From positions 1-8,255 of the forward strand of contig CAISTO010000002.1 in the NCBI GenBank assembly GCA_903888395.1: a stretch of 8,255 nucleotides of DNA, read 5' to 3'. The translations under genes were made by a program, and so were the position numbers. Below the pieces are notes generated by a model. The model was not told the DNA's origin and did not search any database. It saw nothing but the letters and a program-made list of their open reading frames with translations. The stretch's first letter is position 1, and each line of letters starts with the position of its first letter. Positions 5,604-8,255 of this stretch are shown here, in pieces. Source of the stretch: an uncultured Bacteroidota bacterium (GTDB taxonomy: Bacteria > Bacteroidota > Bacteroidia > UKL13-3).

Positions 5604-5636
5604 AACTCTTGTTAAAAATAAAAAATAATGGCAATT

Positions 5637-8255
5637 ATGAACAAACTATTTTCGCTCGTTTTACTTCTTTTTATTACTACCAACGTTTTTGCTCAAAACA
5701 GATTTAATAAATTAAATCAAGCAAACTGGCAGCAGCATGTTTCCTATAAAATAGATGTGAAGCTAGCCGATGAAACCAATAATTTGATAGGAAATATCAG
5801 CATGGTTTATACCAATAATTCACCAAAGGAATTGACTGAAATTTACATGCATTTATGGCCAAATGCATACAGTAATAGAAATACTGCTTTTGCAAAGCAA
5901 CATTTAGAAAATGGTAAAACCGATTTTTACTTTGCCAAACCCGAAGAGCAAGGAAGCATTGACAGTTTAAATTTTAAAGTAAATAATGCTAATATAAACT
6001 GGAAATTTACCAATGATGTTGACATAGCTTTGCTCACATTAAACGAGCCACTAAAACCAGGACAAAGCATAACCATTAGCACGCCTTTTAACGTTTATTT
6101 GCCAAAGGTTTATAGCCGAATGGGCCACGAAAAACAGCTTTATTGCATTACACAATGGTTTCCAAAACCTGCCGTTTTTGATGTGAACGGTTGGAATCCA
6201 ATTTCCTATTTAGACCAAGGTGAGTTTTATAGCGAGTTTGGTAGTTTTGATGTAAGCATAACAATTCCTAAAAATTATGTGGTGGCTGCCACTGGTAATT
6301 TACAAAACGAAGAAGAAAAACTCTTTTTAAATACATTGGCTACCAAGCCTGCTGTAGAATATGAAGTTCCACCTATTTCAAGTAATGCTTTTAAAACATT
6401 GCGTTATATTCAGGATTCCGTTCACGATTTTGCGTGGTTTGCAAGCAAAGAATTCAATGTAAAAAAGGGCGAGATTGCTTTGCAAAATGGCAAAATAATT
6501 GAAACATGGTTATTTGCAAAAAACATCAATGATTTTGGTGTTGATTATATCAATGAAGGGGTAAAATATTACTCTGACCATATTGGAAATTATCCATACA
6601 ATTTAGCACAAGTAGTGATAACGCCATTAGAAGCTGGGGGCGGAATGGAATATCCAACCATTACAAATTGCGCAAGCATAGATAGAACCACCATTATTCA
6701 TGAAGTAGGACATAATTGGTTTTACGGAATTTTAGGTAGCAATGAACGCGAACATCCTTGGATGGATGAAAGCTTAAACACTTATTATGAAAGTCGCTGT
6801 ACGCAAGAAAAAATAGATGCTGATATTGCTAAAAATGGCAAGAAAAAAGATGTGCTAAAAGATATGTTTAACCTTGACATTTCTGGATTTGGACAAGCAC
6901 GATTGCTGTATGCAATTGCTGCTCGAAAAAATGAAGACCAAGCCGGAAATTTACCTTCAACAACATACACCGACTTTAACTATGGTGCAATTATTTACGC
7001 CAAAAACCCTTTGAGTTTTTACATGCTTCAAAATTATTTGGGTAACGAAATGTTCGATGCCATGATGCATGCTTACTATGAAAAATGGAAATTCAAACAT
7101 CCACTTCCTGACGATTTTAAAAACCATGCTGAAACTTTTACTGGCAAAGATTTAAGTTGGTTTTTTAATGACGTTTTAGGTTCTACACAAAAGATGGATT
7201 ACAAAGTAGTTGGCCATTCAAAAGACAGTGTAACAATTAGAAATAAAACAGGTTTAAAGGTTCCTTTTAGTCTTTCTGACAATAAAAAAAACACGCTTTT
7301 GATTGAAGGTTTTAATGGAACAAAAAGCTTTCCAATCCAAAATCCAATCCCGCAAAAACGGGACAAAATCCAAAATTTAATGATTGATGAATACAATACT
7401 TCTATTGACCTATATCGTCAAAACAATTTGTTGAAAAAATCTTTCACCATTCGCTTTTTACCCGCTTTAGAAAACCCAAATAAGCGTCAAATATTTTGCA
7501 TTCCGCTATATGCTTGGAACAATTATAACCAAAGTATGTTGGGCGTGCATTTAAGCCATGATGTGTTTCCATTGCCAAAAACTGAAATTAGCTTTACACC
7601 TTTATACAGCTTTACCACCAAAGATTGGAACGGTTATTTAAACATAGCAAAAAACATTTTTCCTCAACATGGAACTACTTATAAAAAAGTAAAGATTGGT
7701 TTGAACATGTTACGTTTTGCAACAATTGGTTTAATTCAAAAAGGGTTTTTGTTAAATGATGTTGAAATGGATTATTCCATGAATTCAACCTATGAAAAAT
7801 TTGAGCCTTATATTGAATTACATTTTAACCAGAAAACGGAAAGAAGTTTGTTCAGCAATGTTTTAAAAATGCGTCATGTAACTGTTTTAGAAAATAAACA
7901 AAACAGTGGTTACTTCAATAATTGGGACAATCAATCAATCTCAGCTTTTGATATAACGCATCGTTTTAAACACGATTTGAAAACATTTCCTAGCAGTGCA
8001 AACGTTAATTTACAAATAGGTACTATAAACTACAATTTTGGAAGAATAAGCGCAGATTTTACCCAAGGAATTTTATATAAAGATAAAGGAAAAACAGCCA
8101 CCTTTCGTTTGTTTGCTGGAGCATTTTTAGACAATAAAAGCAATAGTAGTTATAGTTATACCAATACTAGTCAAGGCAGAAGCTTTTTTCAAGCAGGTGG
8201 AACTACAGGAAAATTTGATTACTTTTACGATGAAGCCATGTTTGGAAGAGCAGAA
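5637..8255 (+). CDS. Secreted M1-family metallopeptidase with C-terminal barrel-like region (partial, 3' end outside window)
   Basis: The frame is open for 873 codons to the window edge. A signal peptide (MNKLFSLVLLLFITTNVFA, cleavage before Q20) is followed by a beta-rich N-terminal domain and the gluzincin catalytic core. The core has GGGMEYP (334-340, the substrate-anchoring GxMEN-like motif with Tyr for Asn), HEVGH (355-359), and the third zinc ligand E378 exactly 18 residues after His359. Y454 in IIYAKNP is the likely transition-state Tyr. The peptidase part ends near W508. From about 620 on, alternating aromatic/polar strands with short turns and long loops (for example PKTEISFTPLYSF and NVNLQIGTINYNFGRISADF) suggest an outer-membrane beta-barrel. 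It probably trims peptides at the cell envelope. ATG 5628 is an in-frame alternative start three codons earlier; 5637 gives the cleaner signal peptide. Confidence 0.88.
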   Translation, partial: MNKLFSLVLLLFITTNVFAQNRFNKLNQANWQQHVSYKIDVKLADETNNLIGNISMVYTNNSPKELTEIYMHLWPNAYSNRNTAFAKQHLENGKTDFYFAKPEEQGSIDSLNFKVNNANINWKFTNDVDIALLTLNEPLKPGQSITISTPFNVYLPKVYSRMGHEKQLYCITQWFPKPAVFDVNGWNPISYLDQGEFYSEFGSFDVSITIPKNYVVAATGNLQNEEEKLFLNTLATKPAVEYEVPPISSNAFKTLRYIQDSVHDFAWFASKEFNVKKGEIALQNGKIIETWLFAKNINDFGVDYINEGVKYYSDHIGNYPYNLAQVVITPLEAGGGMEYPTITNCASIDRTTIIHEVGHNWFYGILGSNEREHPWMDESLNTYYESRCTQEKIDADIAKNGKKKDVLKDMFNLDISGFGQARLLYAIAARKNEDQAGNLPSTTYTDFNYGAIIYAKNPLSFYMLQNYLGNEMFDAMMHAYYEKWKFKHPLPDDFKNHAETFTGKDLSWFFNDVLGSTQKMDYKVVGHSKDSVTIRNKTGLKVPFSLSDNKKNTLLIEGFNGTKSFPIQNPIPQKRDKIQNLMIDEYNTSIDLYRQNNLLKKSFTIRFLPALENPNKRQIFCIPLYAWNNYNQSMLGVHLSHDVFPLPKTEISFTPLYSFTTKDWNGYLNIAKNIFPQHGTTYKKVKIGLNMLRFATIGLIQKGFLLNDVEMDYSMNSTYEKFEPYIELHFNQKTERSLFSNVLKMRHVTVLENKQNSGYFNNWDNQSISAFDITHRFKHDLKTFPSSANVNLQIGTINYNFGRISADFTQGILYKDKGKTATFRLFAGAFLDNKSNSSYSYTNTSQGRSFFQAGGTTGKFDYFYDEAMFGRAE
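7334..7376. repeat. Direct repeat flanking a GC-rich palindrome inside the M1 gene
   Basis: AATCCAAAAT occurs at 7334-7343 and 7367-7376, exactly 33 nt (11 codons) apart. Between the copies lies TCCCG-CAAAAA-CGGGA (7348-7363), an exact 5-bp GC-rich stem in otherwise AT-rich DNA. TCCAATCC is also duplicated at 7331-7338 and 7343-7350. The segment encodes IQNPIPQKRDKIQN, in the linker between the peptidase and the barrel-like part. Confidence 0.75.

Noticed and set aside
6785..7396. Two short - strand frames (6785-6970 and 7199-7396) inside the M1 gene
   Set aside because: The + strand frame is continuous and has clear peptidase motifs; these are antisense shadows.
1..8255. CRISPR array, tRNA or rRNA genes, phage genes, toxin-antitoxin or defence system
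   Set aside because: No regularly spaced repeats, cloverleaf, conserved rRNA segments or relevant protein families were seen; the gaps between genes are all short.

Overview
This window is AT-rich DNA from a member of the Bacteroidota. The evidence is phylum-typical promoters (TTG, about 18 nt, then TAnnTTTG), weak or absent Shine-Dalgarno sequences, and Bacteroidota-style families: an IS150-type IS3 element, a lipoprotein cyclophilin, a large TPR protein, and an M1 peptidase with a barrel-like C-terminus. I cannot place it below phylum.

Layout: (1) 1-98, the last 31 codons of a sugar-phosphate nucleotidyltransferase-like gene on the + strand. (2) About 142-1585, an apparently intact IS3-family (IS150 group) insertion sequence with orfA and orfB on the - strand. 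It has a probable programmed -1 frameshift site inside a nested stem-loop and a hairpin covering the orfA start region. It seems to have landed inside a bidirectional terminator shared by two convergent genes. (3) 1623-2258, a lipoprotein peptidyl-prolyl isomerase on the - strand with a textbook Bacteroidota promoter. (4) 2433-3530, mannose-1-phosphate guanylyltransferase (GDP-mannose synthesis) on the + strand. (5) 3664-4107, a DUF2452 protein on the + strand. (6) 4113-5516, a cytoplasmic protein made almost wholly of about 12 TPR repeats, on the - strand and convergent with the DUF2452 gene, with only 5 nt between the stop codons. (7) From 5637 to the window end, a secreted M1 (gluzincin) metallopeptidase on the + strand, running on into a region that looks like an outer-membrane beta-barrel and truncated by the window edge.

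The chromosomal genes are mostly housekeeping and envelope functions: sugar-nucleotide supply, periplasmic protein folding, and a cell-envelope peptidase. They do not form one obvious operon, since strands alternate. I see no phage, CRISPR, toxin-antitoxin or defence locus. The points that merit a second look are the regulatory architecture of the insertion sequence, its insertion into a terminator, the peptidase-barrel fusion, and a 33-nt in-frame repeat with a GC-rich palindrome between the two halves of that fusion.
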